Below, piece after piece: positions 1 through 12,707 of a stretch of 64,000 bases of DNA; positions within the stretch are counted from its first letter, which is position 1, and each line of letters begins with the position of its first letter. This DNA is from Cichorium intybus (lineage: Eukaryota > Streptophyta > Magnoliopsida > Asterales > Asteraceae): the NCBI GenBank assembly GCA_023525715.1, contig CM042011.1, positions 58,260,854 to 58,324,853 of the forward strand, in the 5' to 3' direction. A program made the position numbers and the translations under genes. The notes beneath the pieces are model-generated. The model did not search any database. It saw only the letters and a list, made by a program, of their open reading frames with translations, and was not told the DNA's origin.

Positions 1-979
<979 letters not shown>

Positions 980-1246
980 TACTTTTCTACACAGTGGTGC
1001 TATGAGAATTACATTCAGGTGAGGAGTATGAAACGTGCACGAGGATCAATTGGAGGGGTTATTGGAAAGGGTTGAAATCGAATTAGTCTCAAACCCCGGG
1101 GACTTGGAAGCAATTAAGAAATCTATAACTTCAGGATACTTTCCACATTCAGCAAAGATGCAAAAAATGGATCTTATAGAACTGTTAAGCATCCACAGAT
1201 TTGTTTATATTCACCCGAGTTCTGGTTTAGCTCAAGTAAAATTAAA
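980..1246 (+). pseudogene. DEAH-box RNA helicase fragment (PRP2/DEAH1-like)
   Basis: The translated fragment covers part of the C-terminal region (HA2/OB-fold side) of plant DEAH-box pre-mRNA-splicing helicases of the PRP2/ESP3 group. It begins with a run like YFSTQWCYENYIQVRSMKRA, then jumps frame near 1034 after a small deletion and continues as DQLEGLLERVEIEL, then ITSGYFPHSAKMQK, and ends at IHPSSGLAQ. After GLAQ the sequence reads 'gtaaaa', so the match may stop at an exon boundary. None of the catalytic DEAH or motif VI residues are included. The fragment lies upstream of a Helitron 3' terminus in the same orientation, which fits gene-fragment capture. The family call is from recognition of the protein pattern; the frameshift makes it non-functional. 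Confidence 0.8.
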
Positions 1247-2188
1247 AAACCAAAAAAAAAATATCTTAACCTTTTTTTTAAACTTAAAATATGATGTTAT
1301 GTAACTTATGGTTTTTTGGTTTTGGGTAATCAATGTTTGGGCAGATATCATCTCGTTTTTTGAGTACAACTGGCAGACTGGTATGAAAACCATACTGAAT
1401 GGCTTCACTTCACTTGCTCAAATTACACACTCAAATGCTTATGAACATCATCATGATGAACTTTACCTAACATGTGAATTTCGTAACCGAACACATGGTT
1501 TAAGTTAACGGATCAATTTTCAAAAAATGGGTTAGAAGCGAGGAATAGCAATGTAGTTTCATTTATTTGTATATTGTGGCATCTTACTTTTCTTCCTTTC
1601 TATACAACATTGCCCTTTCCGCTTTTTTCTTTTAATGCATTCTACTTTCAAATATAGCAGTGCACTTTTAAAACTTTTTCTTATTAGGACATTTTCCATT
1701 AATATCTTATCTACTTAATTATGGTAGTAAATTTTGGTTAGTATATGGATGACATTGTTATAATTGGGGAGATCTTTTAGAGCATAATGTCGTAATAGGA
1801 TGAAAGGAAAGTAGGATGCCATAATAAACGAATGAATGAAAGTGTTGTTATTCCTTGTATTTAACATTTTATTCATTTGATACCCTTATAAAAGATTAGT
1901 TGATGTTTTGAGTAGAGTGCTGAATTAAAATCAGTTTTGAGCCAACACATTTAATTATTGCGTACATGTAAAAGTGAGACGGGTCTGGTCTTGTTGGTCT
2001 GTTAGAATTTATTTTAGATAACTATAAAATGATCTAAAATTATGATATAAAATCTTTAAGAAAAACCATAAAAGAATTAAATTACGGGTATGAGAATCCG
2101 AATTGTTGTTTTCAACATTTTCCTCATATCTTATGGAAATTTGATTTTTAAAATGATTAACCTTTAGATTACGTTTTCTTTATGTCAT
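1247..2188. other. non-coding filler of putative Helitron
   Basis: An open reading frame at 1308-1508 (66 residues) matches nothing I recognise and is probably chance or intronic. The remainder is AT-rich without visible genes. Confidence 0.4.
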
Positions 2189-3240
<1,052 letters not shown>

Positions 3241-3603
3241 TAGAATTTTTTTTAGAATCAGGTGAGTAATCTCTAGGTGCGGGTTGTTCCAATACTTGAA
3301 TCTCTATCAAGTACTCATTAGGGTTAGTCGTAATCACCATGATATGTCTAATCTCTATAGACAATCTACTAACATTCCATGACAGTCTTAAATCACTACT
3401 TGCTTCCAAGAGTACGACTGACTGTCGAGGTTTAAGTAAATTAATACTCGATAAGCGGGTTCTAAACATGTAAAAGTGAAACACAACGATAATTAATGAA
3501 ATGGTAGCAATCCAGCCTTTTATTAAATTTCCACTAGTAAAACACCAAGTCAGAAACAATTAACACAGTTGTGTGTTTCTGTTTCAAACTATTAACTAAA
3601 CAT

Positions 3604-4025
3604 TTAAGACACTTCGCTAGTAACTCTAATGCCTATGGACCTAGTATGCTCATCATGCTTGGCCCGCGACAATGCGTTGGTGAAGGGATTGGCTGGATTA
3701 TCCTCTGACGAAACCCTACTCAACACGATGTCTCTTTCTTCAACTCGATTTTGAACATAGTGGTACTTTCTGAGTATATGCCTTGATCTCCCATGGTCCT
3801 TGGGTTCTTTAGTCATGCGACTGCACCCTCGTTATCACAAAAGACTTCAAGGGGATCACTGATGATGGGGACAACGCCAAGATCTCCGATGAAGTTCTTC
3901 AACCATGTAGCTTCCTTTGCAGCTTCACTAGCTGCTATATACTCAGACTCGCACGTTGAGTCAGCCACTGACTTCTGCTTTTCAAGTTACTGCTCCTCCG
4001 TTCAACATGAACACCTATCCTGACT
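3604..4025 (-). pseudogene. Ty1/copia RNase H fragment
   Basis: Read on the minus strand this is the RNase H end of a copia polyprotein. A stretch like ADSTCESEYIAASEA is followed by an EVFCDNEGAVA segment, and after a one-base frameshift near 3816-3819 the frame resumes with TKEPKDHGRSRHI and runs to a stop at 3604. A further disruption lies near 3990, where the upstream 'LNGGAV' part is out of frame. The ESEY and CDNE motifs carry active-site acidic residues of the family. No LTR of this copy was recognised. The segment at 3241-3560 (129-residue minus-strand frame) follows it and is unidentified. Confidence 0.85.
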
Positions 4026-4078
4026 ACGAGCAAGAGTCATCTCTATCTGTTTGGAAACTTGCTATCCAAGTGGGAGAC
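4026..4078 (+). mobile_element. copia internal tail with polypurine tract
   Basis: Short remnant ending in 'ccaagtgggagac' directly before an LTR start. The same tract precedes the right LTR of the copia element at 55261-62622, so this is the 3' internal tail of a related element facing the plus strand. Confidence 0.65.
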
Positions 4079-4603
4079 TGTTGGATTAGGTGTCTAAGCC
4101 ATAAACTATAATTGGTATATACTTGAATCGATAGTAGCACAATCCTTTTGGGTTGCCCTCAAATCTAGCAATTGGACAGGATGACTTTTAGAGAGAGAGA
4201 TTGATTTATTATATGATTAATAGATCAAGATAAATAGTTTATTAATATATTATGAGAATAATATATTAATTAGAAATAGTAATATTTAATTAATAAATAA
4301 TCAGAAATTACTTAGAATTATTTTGGGATTAATTGGATTAATTAAAAGTGCAGGGGCTGAATTGTAACTGTTCAATAGTTGAGCAATGGATATTATGGAA
4401 GGAGTGTGTTGGACGAAAATACAAGGATTTATCCTTATTATTTTTCACCAACTTTAAATAGTAGGTGATAGGGTTTGAATTTAAGATAAAAGGTTTATCT
4501 GATTTAAATTGAAATAGTTCTTATTTGTAAGGCGTAGCTCCTATCACCCTTGAGGCTATAAATATGCATCTTTGGATCCCATTTTCTACGCCACTTTCAT
4601 GCC

Positions 4604-4643
<40 letters not shown>

Positions 4644-4878
4644 TTTTCCTTCTTGCTAGTATTTGGGTGTGAACCATTTGGCTCACGACATTTGTGGTGC
4701 TTGCTTCCAAAAGATCAACAAAGGGTATGTAATCTAGAACACTCTTTAGTTAATTTCGATTATGCATTTAGGGTTCTTTAAATGTTCTTATTTATAGATT
4801 CAATTAGAGAAAACATAGATTCTTATGTTGCATGTGAACTTAAGGTTTAAGTTCATTTGTTTTGCCTATTTCCTATCA
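4079..4878 (+). mobile_element. copia 3' LTR (truncated element)
   Basis: Starts TGTTGGATTAGGTGTCTAAG, the same 20 bases that open the LTRs at 55261 and 61859. Overall layout is similar but clearly diverged, with a (CT)n run inside. It ends near TATCA at 4878. Length about 800 bp against 764 bp for the relatives. No 5' LTR is present in the window. Confidence 0.7.
4609..4639. repeat. (CT)n microsatellite
   Basis: Pure CT repeat inside the copia LTR, close to where transcription start or 5' leader sequence would be expected. Confidence 0.9.
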
Positions 4879-5169
4879 ATTTTTTCGTAGTAACATTAGA
4901 AAATATTTTGAAGTACTCAATCAAATTCCTATTTTAAAGATCAATAACAATATGTTACTATTCAAATGAAGAAATACAAAGTACAAACTAAAAAAAGTTC
5001 ATTATGCATAGCTGCTTCCCAATCAACACCACTTAGAGCAGCAACTGCTCTAGCCTTTCTTTTTCTTCTTCATTGTTACCTTCGCATGTTAACGGGATTT
5101 CAACTCCGTCGTCATTTCAACAATCGACATCAATTATACCTTCATCGCTTGCCATTCTAAAATACAAAC
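4879..5169. other. unassigned AT-rich DNA
   Basis: Flank of the copia LTR. A 64-residue open frame at 4966-5160 has no recognisable family and is probably spurious. Confidence 0.3.
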
Positions 5170-5530
5170 AATCTGATAAGTTCAAATTGATAAGCACAAT
5201 TTCTGATGTATACTTAATCTGTTAAACACAATTTCTGATAAACACAATTTCTTAGGTATATTTAATCTGTTAAGCACAATTTCTGATAAGCACAATTTAT
5301 GTTAAGCGCAATTTGATAAACACAAATTGATAAGCTCAAATTGATAAACACAGTTTCTGATATATACTTAATCTGTTAAGCACAATTTTTTATAAGTACA
5401 ATTTTTGAGGTATAGTTAATCTATTAGGCACAATATCTAATAATTACAATTTCTGATAAACACAATTTATGTTAAGCACAATTTCTGATAAGCATAATTT
5501 GATAAGCAGTTAAGCACAATCTAATAAATA
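5170..5530. repeat. short-motif tandem repeat array
   Basis: Roughly 350 bp built from variants of 'gataagcacaatttctgat', with 'gtatacttaatctgttaa' interspersed. More than a dozen copies of the 'agcacaatttctgata' core are visible. No coding signal. It could be the internal or subterminal repeat of a DNA transposon. Confidence 0.7.
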
Positions 5531-6139
5531 TAAAAAATATGTTGACTTTTCTGTTTCAATTCCTTAACAGAGACGAAAGAGACGAAAGAGACAGGGGGAT
5601 TTTCAATAACAACATTACAGACTTACAACACATTCTGATGTATACTTTAAGTTTCTGAGATTGGAGTCCAAAAAAACTCGACTCTTACTAACAGCGGGAA
5701 GAGACAACGATTGGAGTGGGTTGTTTATCGCAAATGTTTCAACAATTCGAGTGGGTTGTTAACAACGGGAAGATACAACATATTTTGAGAGAGATGATAC
5801 AAAATTATAGATTGTGAGAGAGAGTGAGAGACGATACCTATGTCCTGTGGGGCGTGGGCTGTTAATTACATAGGCTGGGATTCTTTGAACTTAAGCCGGT
5901 GTGAGGCAGTGGCCACCGACCGGTGTCCATGAGATTAAGCCGACGTGAGAGCTAAGAGAGACGGTCGGCGACTGTGGGATTTCAGAGCGATGAGGAGGAA
6001 GGACTATGGAGTCGGATGACAGACGTGAGACGACTAATCGGGAATTGAGTCATAATGAATTGAAATCCCGCTCAATGTTCATTATTTTTCTTTTATTTTA
6101 GATTTTTTAATTAATATAAAAACTATATAATTATTTAAT
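5531..6139. other. unassigned DNA
   Basis: Mixed-complexity sequence including 'gagacgaaagagacgaaagagac' style short repeats near 5570. No gene recognised. Confidence 0.3.
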
Positions 6140-6335
6140 TATGCGGTTAGCGGTGTGGTTACTCAATGTGATGCGGTTGCGGTTATTTCGGTTCGGTATA
6201 TTCCATATATAACTGCACCGCACCGATTTTTTTCGGTTAATTCAAAATTTTAAACCGCACTATCGGTTGCGGTTAATCGGTTTCACTTTTTGCGGTTCTT
6301 TAACCATGCGGTTCGATTTTTGCTCACCCCTAGAT
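6140..6335. mobile_element. hAT-like element end (degenerate)
   Basis: Dense variants of 'gcggttgcggtt', 'ccgcaccg' and 'aaccgcac' end in 'tgctcaccccta'. Read on the other strand this is the TAGGGGTGAGCA...AACCGCA pattern common at ends of plant hAT-type non-autonomous elements. The opposite end was not found. Confidence 0.4.
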
Positions 6336-6364
6336 GAAACCAACTGAATATACTACAATGATTA

Positions 6365-6660
6365 GTGGTTTTAGCGGCGACATAAGTCGCCCCTAATAGT
6401 CCCGAAAGTCGCCCCTAAAGGCATTACCGGCGACATGTCGCCCCTAAAAGTGTCGCTCCTAATGCTTCGTCGCTAATGCTTCCATGTCGCCCCTAAAAGT
6501 GTCGCTGCAAATGCTGTCGTCGCTAATACTGTTAAGTCGCCCCTATAGTGTCGCCACTAAAGCGTTCGTCACCATTATCGTTCACCGTCACTAAAACGTT
6601 TGTTGCTAATATATGTCGCCGCTAATACTCTTAAGTCGCCCCTAAAACTGTCGCCCCTAA
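6365..6660. repeat. CACTA left subterminal repeats
   Basis: Multiple copies of 'gtcgcccctaa' and related 'gtcgctaat' motifs spaced 15-40 bp, matching in inverse orientation those near the right end. Confidence 0.85.
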
Positions 6661-6886
6661 TAGCTTTTTTTTTTCTTTTTTCTGTTTGTCTTATTTTCAT
6701 TAAGTTCTTAATACAGATGCTCTTAATCAATTCAGACAGGTTCCAGAAAATGCAGAAATTTAAACAACATCCAGAAATAGTTATATAATACATAACATGT
6801 TTCAAAACCCATAACATATCTCAAAATCCATAACATGTCTTATAATACTAAATAAAACATTAACTACTTGTCATAAACTAAAAAAA

Positions 6887-8437
6887 CTACTCATCATTAC
6901 CACCGTTTCCATCATCGTTATCATCATCTTCTTCTTCTTGCAATTGTCGCATAAATGCTTTCATTTTTTCAACTTTTCTTGGGTTGTTGAATAAACGGTC
7001 TATATCATCCATCTACAAAGTACACAACAAATGTATTAAGTACACAACAAATTACTAAGAAATGATAGACAAACTATAAAGTACACAACAAATGTATTAA
7101 GTCATTATCAAATAAGTTATAACTAACCTGAGTACTCTGTGCTGGTTGTGATGATTGGCCCTCCATAAAAGAAGGATTCTTGGAACTTTGTTTTCCAGAC
7201 GGTTTACGTCCGATCCCTCTTATGTGTCCTCGTCGAGTACCGAGCACTTTTTCAAATATAGCCACCTCGTCTACTGGAGTGTTTGTGGGGTTACATATTG
7301 CGTATTGCTCATTAAACTCACGAAGTAAATCATTTTGTAATTTACAATGATGATTAACATAGATTAGTATACTTCTTATTTAAAGTAAAAAAAACAATAA
7401 TATACATATAACTATAAACAAAAAACACCAATATACTTACATATTTTTCCTCAACATATGGGTTATCAAACTTCCCTTCTTTATCAGTATGTGCTTCATG
7501 ATAGGCTTCAATTCTGGTAATGCACTGTTTCACATTAAAAATTAGATTATACTCTAAACTAACACATATAATTATAACTTACTTTCTTGAATGCAGCGTT
7601 ACTGTAGGTACTTGTCCCTTCGCGGTTCTTTAATGTTTGTTTGGCACGATTACAACTATTTTGTTGAGAGCGCTTAAGAAATTTAGGACTCGTGAAAAGA
7701 TCAACCGCACTGTCCCAGTTTTGTGGTTTCATACCCCGAGGGGGATTAGCCCTTGCTCTCTCCACATCATGCACCCCTCCATTTTCACCAAAATACTCAT
7801 TCGCTTTGGATTTACGGCCTCTATAACGCTTTCCTACTTGACATTCAATGCCCTCCCATAAAGCTCTTCCATCGGGATCATTTTGAAGCGAATCAATATC
7901 AAAGTATGTCTACAAATAAAAAAAGTTAGATAAATAAAAAGTAATAAAAAAAATCAACAAATGAAATATAATTATATAAATAATTTACCCGTAGGTGCTC
8001 CCATAAGCCATTCTTTTGGTCTTCTGGAACTTTTGCCCATGATTTTTTGTCTAATGGGATGTCTCGCCAAATATAATCGCCAGCCTCACGAATAAATATG
8101 TCATAATTGTCACCAACCGGAATGTAGGTAGCGGCCCTATCCCAAACTAACGGTAAAGGCTGCTTGCCATTAGCTACCCATTTCTCAATCATCTTAAGAT
8201 TTTTTTGGATGCCTCTATGATTCTTGGGTTGAGCTGCAAATGTAATTAAAAAATATTATTTGTCATAATTTATAAGAGTGATTTGTCAAATAAATAAATC
8301 TTAAAAAACTTACTATCCTGTTGATGATGGCTAGGGCCTCCAAAACCCCGTGGAGGTGGCTCCCCATCACCATCTCCTCCGTGGCCCATTACATTGGCCA
8401 TCATATATGTGATCGCAATCCAGAAGAAAAATCCCAT
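6887..8437 (-). CDS. PttA/En-Spm plant transposase-like protein (Transposase_24)
   Basis: Six-exon gene model on the minus strand: 8437-8314, 8233-7989, 7909-7583, 7524-7441, 7316-7128 and 7012-6887. It gives about 364 residues with no internal stop. Introns have GT...AG ends; the acceptor of exon 5 is the least certain. Recognisable family blocks include IWRDIPLDKKSWAKVP near residues 90-110, ANPPRGMKPQNWDSAVDLFT, and IFEKVLGTRRGHIRGIGRKP, followed by an acidic C-terminus rich in E and D. These match the plant 'probable transposase, Ptta/En/Spm' family (Pfam Transposase_24), an accessory or DNA-binding protein of CACTA elements rather than the catalytic transposase. The first exon is acceptable by frame, but ATG codons at 8404 or 8401 would serve equally. 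A gypsy element inserted about 440 bp upstream of the start probably separated it from its promoter. Confidence 0.8.
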
Positions 8438-8870
8438 CTTGAAAAGTTATAAGATATAGAATACAGAAATACAAAATGAAATACAATGCCATAATTACAA
8501 CATATAAACAAGAAGCATCCTACTTTTGTTTTTTGTTTCTATTAGAGCATTGTTGTTTCTTATTTTTGTTAACTAAAGTATCCTAATTTTGTTGTTTTCT
8601 ATTATAGCAATCTAAAGAAATCGTTAACTAATAAGTTTTTAACAAATAAGTCAAAATAAGTCCTATCTATCATACATTCCATTAACATAATATTAAGTCA
8701 TAACTAATAAAGTTCTTAACAAATAAGTCAAAATAAGTTCAATACATAATATTAAGTTCTTAATAAGAATAACCTAAAAAACTAACAATATCATACAATA
8801 ATAACCTAAACATAACATCCAATATATAATATTAAGTCCTAACTAATTAAGTTCTTAACAATTAAGTTCT
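8438..8870. other. CACTA internal non-coding DNA
   Basis: AT-rich upstream region of the PttA-like gene with repeated 'ttaagttcttaacaaataag' phrases. Its end at 8871-8875 (TAACA) is the gypsy target site. Confidence 0.5.
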
Positions 8871-10072
8871 TAACATGTAACGCGAAAACATGTTTATTAT
8901 ATAATTATAATAAAAAGGACGAAATGGTCATTTTACCTCAAAAGGGTAATTTGGTCTTTTTGACAGAAAAGGACTTGTTTCGTAATAATATTTTAAGTAT
9001 TGGACTTAAAATGTTATAAAAATGTGATTTTTGTCATAAATTGTGTTAATTGTGGCAAAAGTTTAAGACTTAGAACTTTAAGGACCAAAAATGTAAAATG
9101 GGGAGGTATAAAAGAAACACTTGTGCAGAATTTTGGGAGTTACGGGAGAGACTTGGAGCTGATTTTCTGCAGTGGATTTGAAGTTCTTGAAGGCTTGGAA
9201 GTTGCAAGTTTGATTATAGCATTCAAAAGGGTATAATTGGAAGATTTTGAGGTAAATATTCCAAGTCTTGATTGTTTGTTCTTGAGGGTTTTGTAGAACT
9301 CAAAAACTGCAATTGCAGCCATGATCATGTGATTAAAATGGTTAGATGCTTCCATTAAGTCATTATAACAAGAGCTTAACTCAACAAAATGGAAGTAGGT
9401 TGTTATAATAGATGAATTTGAAGTTTTGGGGTTGTTAGAAATAAGAACCCTAATTCTTGTGTGATTTGATTGAGGGTGTTTTGATGGTTAAAAACCTTGT
9501 TAATATGTAAGGTTTTAGCCTAGGAACAAACCCCAAGCGATTAAGAACGGAAATAAGCACTTAATGGACCAAATCTGCAAGCTACAGTGCACAAATCGCG
9601 ACTGGCCAGGAGGTCTGCCCAGGCGCCAGGCGCAGTGCGCCCTGGAGCCAGGCGGGGTGCGCCCAGACCCTGGCGCAGTGCGCCTCCAAGGCAGTGGCCA
9701 GGCAGGAACTTTGAAACGCTAACTTTTGCTTGGCTTGTCCGATTTAGCTCAAATTTGAACCATAGGCTTGTTATGGTCTAAAAAGTTTGGGAAAATTTTC
9801 ATATCGAGTTTTCGACCCCTCGGGGGCACTGTAGACCGATCCGAATGCCTCGGTGAATAGTAAAATTCACATAAAGTTAGTAAACGGAAAGTTTATTAAC
9901 TAGGCATTATTTATAATGATATTGTATTGAACTCTAGTGTATTAGAGTTAATTGAAATGGTATATTAACCTATAATCATTGTGAAATAATGGAATTATAG
10001 GTACGGGACAAAATCTTACGAAACACATTGAAAGGCAAGAACCGCTAAGAGCTAGTTGTAGCAAACCTTCAG

Positions 10073-10537
10073 GTGAGTAATCTCACTCGTATTTGATGTG
10101 ATATATGATTGTTGAGCAGCTGCGGATTGAAAATAGTTTTGGGGACGAAAAATGACAGATATTTGATTTGATATGACAATACCAGATAAGCCGTGAGTCT
10201 TTAATAGACAAGAACGGAGCTGTGAGTCAAATCTTTATTGACAATACCGGAACCAGCCGTGAGTCAATAAAAATAAATAGACAAGACCGGAACCAGCCGT
10301 GAGTCTAGGCAACAGCGGGCTAACCCGTGAGCCATATTTAAACTTATATAGACAAGACCGGAACCAGCCGTGAGTCTAGGCAACAGCGGGATTTTCCTAT
10401 GAGCCATGTTTGATTTTGTATTGTATGAAATTACATATTTGACTTTGTATAGAGAATTTTATTCTTATACATGTAGTATTTGATTTGATTATTCACTGGG
10501 CTTTATAGCTCACAGTTTATGTGATATGTCCCTGCAG
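10073..10537 (+). other. candidate LTR intron
   Basis: Donor AG/GTGAGTAAT at 10073 and acceptor TGTCCCTGCAG ending 10537 enclose the tandem sub-repeats and the motif 'actgggctttatagctcac'. The same arrangement recurs in four other gypsy LTR families in this window. No transcript evidence is available; this is an inference from conserved signals. Confidence 0.35.
10163..10410 (+). repeat. LTR tandem sub-repeats
   Basis: About five imperfect copies of 'gacaagaccggaaccagccg' plus 'tgagtctaggcaacagcggg'. Repeated identically in the right LTR near 16860-17110. Confidence 0.85.
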
Positions 10538-10769
10538 GTGAGCGTGATCCCGCGAAGGGAAAAGATAAAGTCCGTGACTGAGGACTTAGTGTTGAAGTAA
10601 TACCCGGCTTGAAGAATGTATAATATTTAATGTATTGTACTTCGTGATACTCTTGTACTCGAATTATATTAACTAATACCCCTTATTATGTTTTATTTGT
10701 ATAATATTTGGTTGGAAAAATGAAAAATTTTTGGGGTGTTTTTGGTTAATTAAGTCGGGTGTTACAAGT

Positions 10770-10786
10770 TGGTATCAGAGCCGTGG
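10770..10786 (+). promoter_or_regulatory. primer-binding site (tRNA-iMet type)
   Basis: TGGTATCAGAGCCGTGG lies three bases after the 5' LTR end. TGGTATCAGAGC is the standard complement of the plant initiator tRNA-Met 3' end. Confidence 0.9.
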
Positions 10787-10919
10787 TTTAAGTGAACTAG
10801 GTGTCTTAGACTAGATTCCTGGACTTAAACCCTGAGAGAAACACTGATAAATGGACTGTTAGATATATATAAGTTTGTTATTATATATGTAATCTAACGG
10901 TTTGCTGAAATTTTGAAGT

Positions 10920-12707
10920 ATGAGAAATACACGAAGCAATCCTACTGGTGTGAATTCGCGTGGAACTGCCAGAAGTGGACCAGCACGGTCACGCGGCTCT
11001 GTTGGACGAAGAGCACCAGCATGGGAACCGGTGGGACAAAATCCACCTGATATTCGGGCGATAGTGGAAGAAGTGGTTAGGCAAATGATACCAGCATTAT
11101 CAAACAACCCTAATCCGAGTGCCAATCCTAATCCGAGTGCCAATCCTGATCCTACTGAAGAAGCTGCAAAAAGTGTTCATGACAGGCAGCTAGAAGATGA
11201 AAGCCAGGGAGAAAGTCGTGCCCGGGCAGTAAAGGAAACTCAAGGTGGGGAAGCTTCGATAAAGAAAGTTGGGTGTACGTATAAATCCTTCCTTGGTTGT
11301 AAACCAAAGGAGTTCTCGGGGACAGATGATCCAGTCAAAGCTATGGAATGGATCATGCATATCGAGAAGGTGTTCCGAGTAAGTAAATGTGCGGACGATG
11401 ATAAAGTGGAATTTGCCACGAACCAACTTACAAGTGGCGCACTACATTGGTGGCAAACTTACTATAAATCACTGGATCTTGATTCATCCCAATCGATACC
11501 TTGGGATCAATTCAAGACAAAGTTTAATGAAGAATACTGCTCAGAAGTAGCTATTCAGAAGTTGGAGGATGAATTCCTACACCTGGAACAGGGTTCCCGA
11601 TCGGTTCAGGAATATACTCTTAGCTTTCTGGAGAAAGCTAGGTTCGCAGAACACCACATTTACACTGAAAAGAGAAAGATCGACAAGTATGTTCGGGGGT
11701 TGACAACCCGAATTAGAGAAATCGTGCAACCGTTGAAACTAACTACTTTCCGGCAAGTGGTGGATCGAGCCACAGAAAGGGAGACCGAATTAAAGCGACA
11801 AGAAGACGAAAAGAAAGCCGTTGAAACAAAAAGAAAGGCGGAAGACCAAGGTTGGACGCCTCAGAAAAAGTCGCAACAATCCGGGTCAAGGGGAAAAGGC
11901 CAAAGAGATGAAGGGAAGTGGTGTGAAAAGTGTAGAAAACGGCACACGGGCAGTTGTCGCAGCGATACTGGGTCGCTTATCTGCCGAAATTGTGGAAAAA
12001 CGGGTCATACTATACGGGACTGTCGGGCGGACCGTAGGTGTTTCCAATGCGGGGCTACGGATCATATTCGACTGAACTATCCCCAACTGAAATCTGGGGC
12101 ATACAGTGAAAGACCTAGAGATGACCCAATGGGAAAGAAAGAAGAATTGAAGAATAGAGGACGACCGGTGGCCTTGCGAGCTTTTCAGATGACGGTGGAG
12201 GAAGCCCGTGAGAAAACAGATGTGGTGACAGGTATCTTCACTCTTAATTCCATACCTGTATATGTTATTTTTGATCTGGGGGCTACTCACTGTTTTGTAT
12301 CGGAATCTTTATTGCCACGCCTGAATGTACCTTTAACCCCGATGGATGAAAGTCTAGAAGTAGCTATAGCGGACGGCCGATATGTTTGGGTTTCTGAACA
12401 TCTGGAAGGTTGTCAGCTTAAAATCTACGGGACCGTTTTCCCTATAGATTTGAAGCCGATGACTACCAACGAATTTGGTGTAATTGTGGGGATGGATTGG
12501 TTAGCAACGAATTATGCTAACGTGGATTGCAGAAATAAAAATATCACAGTATTATCACCAGATGGAAAATGGATAAAGATTCAGGGTGAACGACCTCGGT
12601 TGAGAATGCCAGTTATCTCCTTTGCTCAAGCCCGAAGCTGTGTTAGTAAAGGGGGGATGTCTTACTTGGCTTATGTGTCGGTGGTCAACCGATTAAAGTG
12701 GGGGTAG
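10920..12707 (+). CDS. gypsy gag-protease polyprotein
   Basis: 595 residues starting at the first ATG after the primer-binding site. An N-terminal charged and proline-rich part is followed by a retrotransposon gag (capsid) region at about residues 120-290 with [11 protein letters not shown] zinc knuckle [14 protein letters not shown] lies at about 355-368, and a second, degenerate one ([14 protein letters not shown], last Cys lost) follows. An aspartic protease domain at about 435-540 shows the catalytic triplet as DLG (residue 452) instead of D-S/T-G, so the protease is probably damaged. The frame ends in a stop at 12705 while the reverse transcriptase is in another frame, which indicates a one-base shift between about 12670 and 12700. 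Gag packages element RNA; the protease would process the polyprotein. Confidence 0.9.
   Translation: MRNTRSNPTGVNSRGTARSGPARSRGSVGRRAPAWEPVGQNPPDIRAIVEEVVRQMIPALSNNPNPSANPNPSANPDPTEEAAKSVHDRQLEDESQGESRARAVKETQGGEASIKKVGCTYKSFLGCKPKEFSGTDDPVKAMEWIMHIEKVFRVSKCADDDKVEFATNQLTSGALHWWQTYYKSLDLDSSQSIPWDQFKTKFNEEYCSEVAIQKLEDEFLHLEQGSRSVQEYTLSFLEKARFAEHHIYTEKRKIDKYVRGLTTRIREIVQPLKLTTFRQVVDRATERETELKRQEDEKKAVETKRKAEDQGWTPQKKSQQSGSRGKGQRDEGKWCEKCRKRHTGSCRSDTGSLICRNCGKTGHTIRDCRADRRCFQCGATDHIRLNYPQLKSGAYSERPRDDPMGKKEELKNRGRPVALRAFQMTVEEAREKTDVVTGIFTLNSIPVYVIFDLGATHCFVSESLLPRLNVPLTPMDESLEVAIADGRYVWVSEHLEGCQLKIYGTVFPIDLKPMTTNEFGVIVGMDWLATNYANVDCRNKNITVLSPDGKWIKIQGERPRLRMPVISFAQARSCVSKGGMSYLAYVSVVNRLKWG

Larger units (their letters stand above)
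8876..10766 (+). repeat. 5' LTR of the Tekay-like element
   Basis: Starts TGTAACGCGAAAAC and ends GTCGGGTGTTACA. Contains a GC-rich palindromic island at 9600-9690 and a tandem sub-repeat array at about 10163-10410. A splice-donor-like CAG/GTGAGT lies at 10073 and an acceptor-like CCTGCAG ends at 10537. Confidence 0.95.

Noticed and set aside
1308..1508. Second helicase exon after the DEAH-box fragment
   Set aside because: The translation does not resemble the expected continuation after GLAQ; probably intronic or unrelated.
9587..9781. Arg/Pro-rich 64-residue open frame in the gypsy LTR
   Set aside because: Falls on the GC-rich palindromic repeats of the LTR, not a gene.
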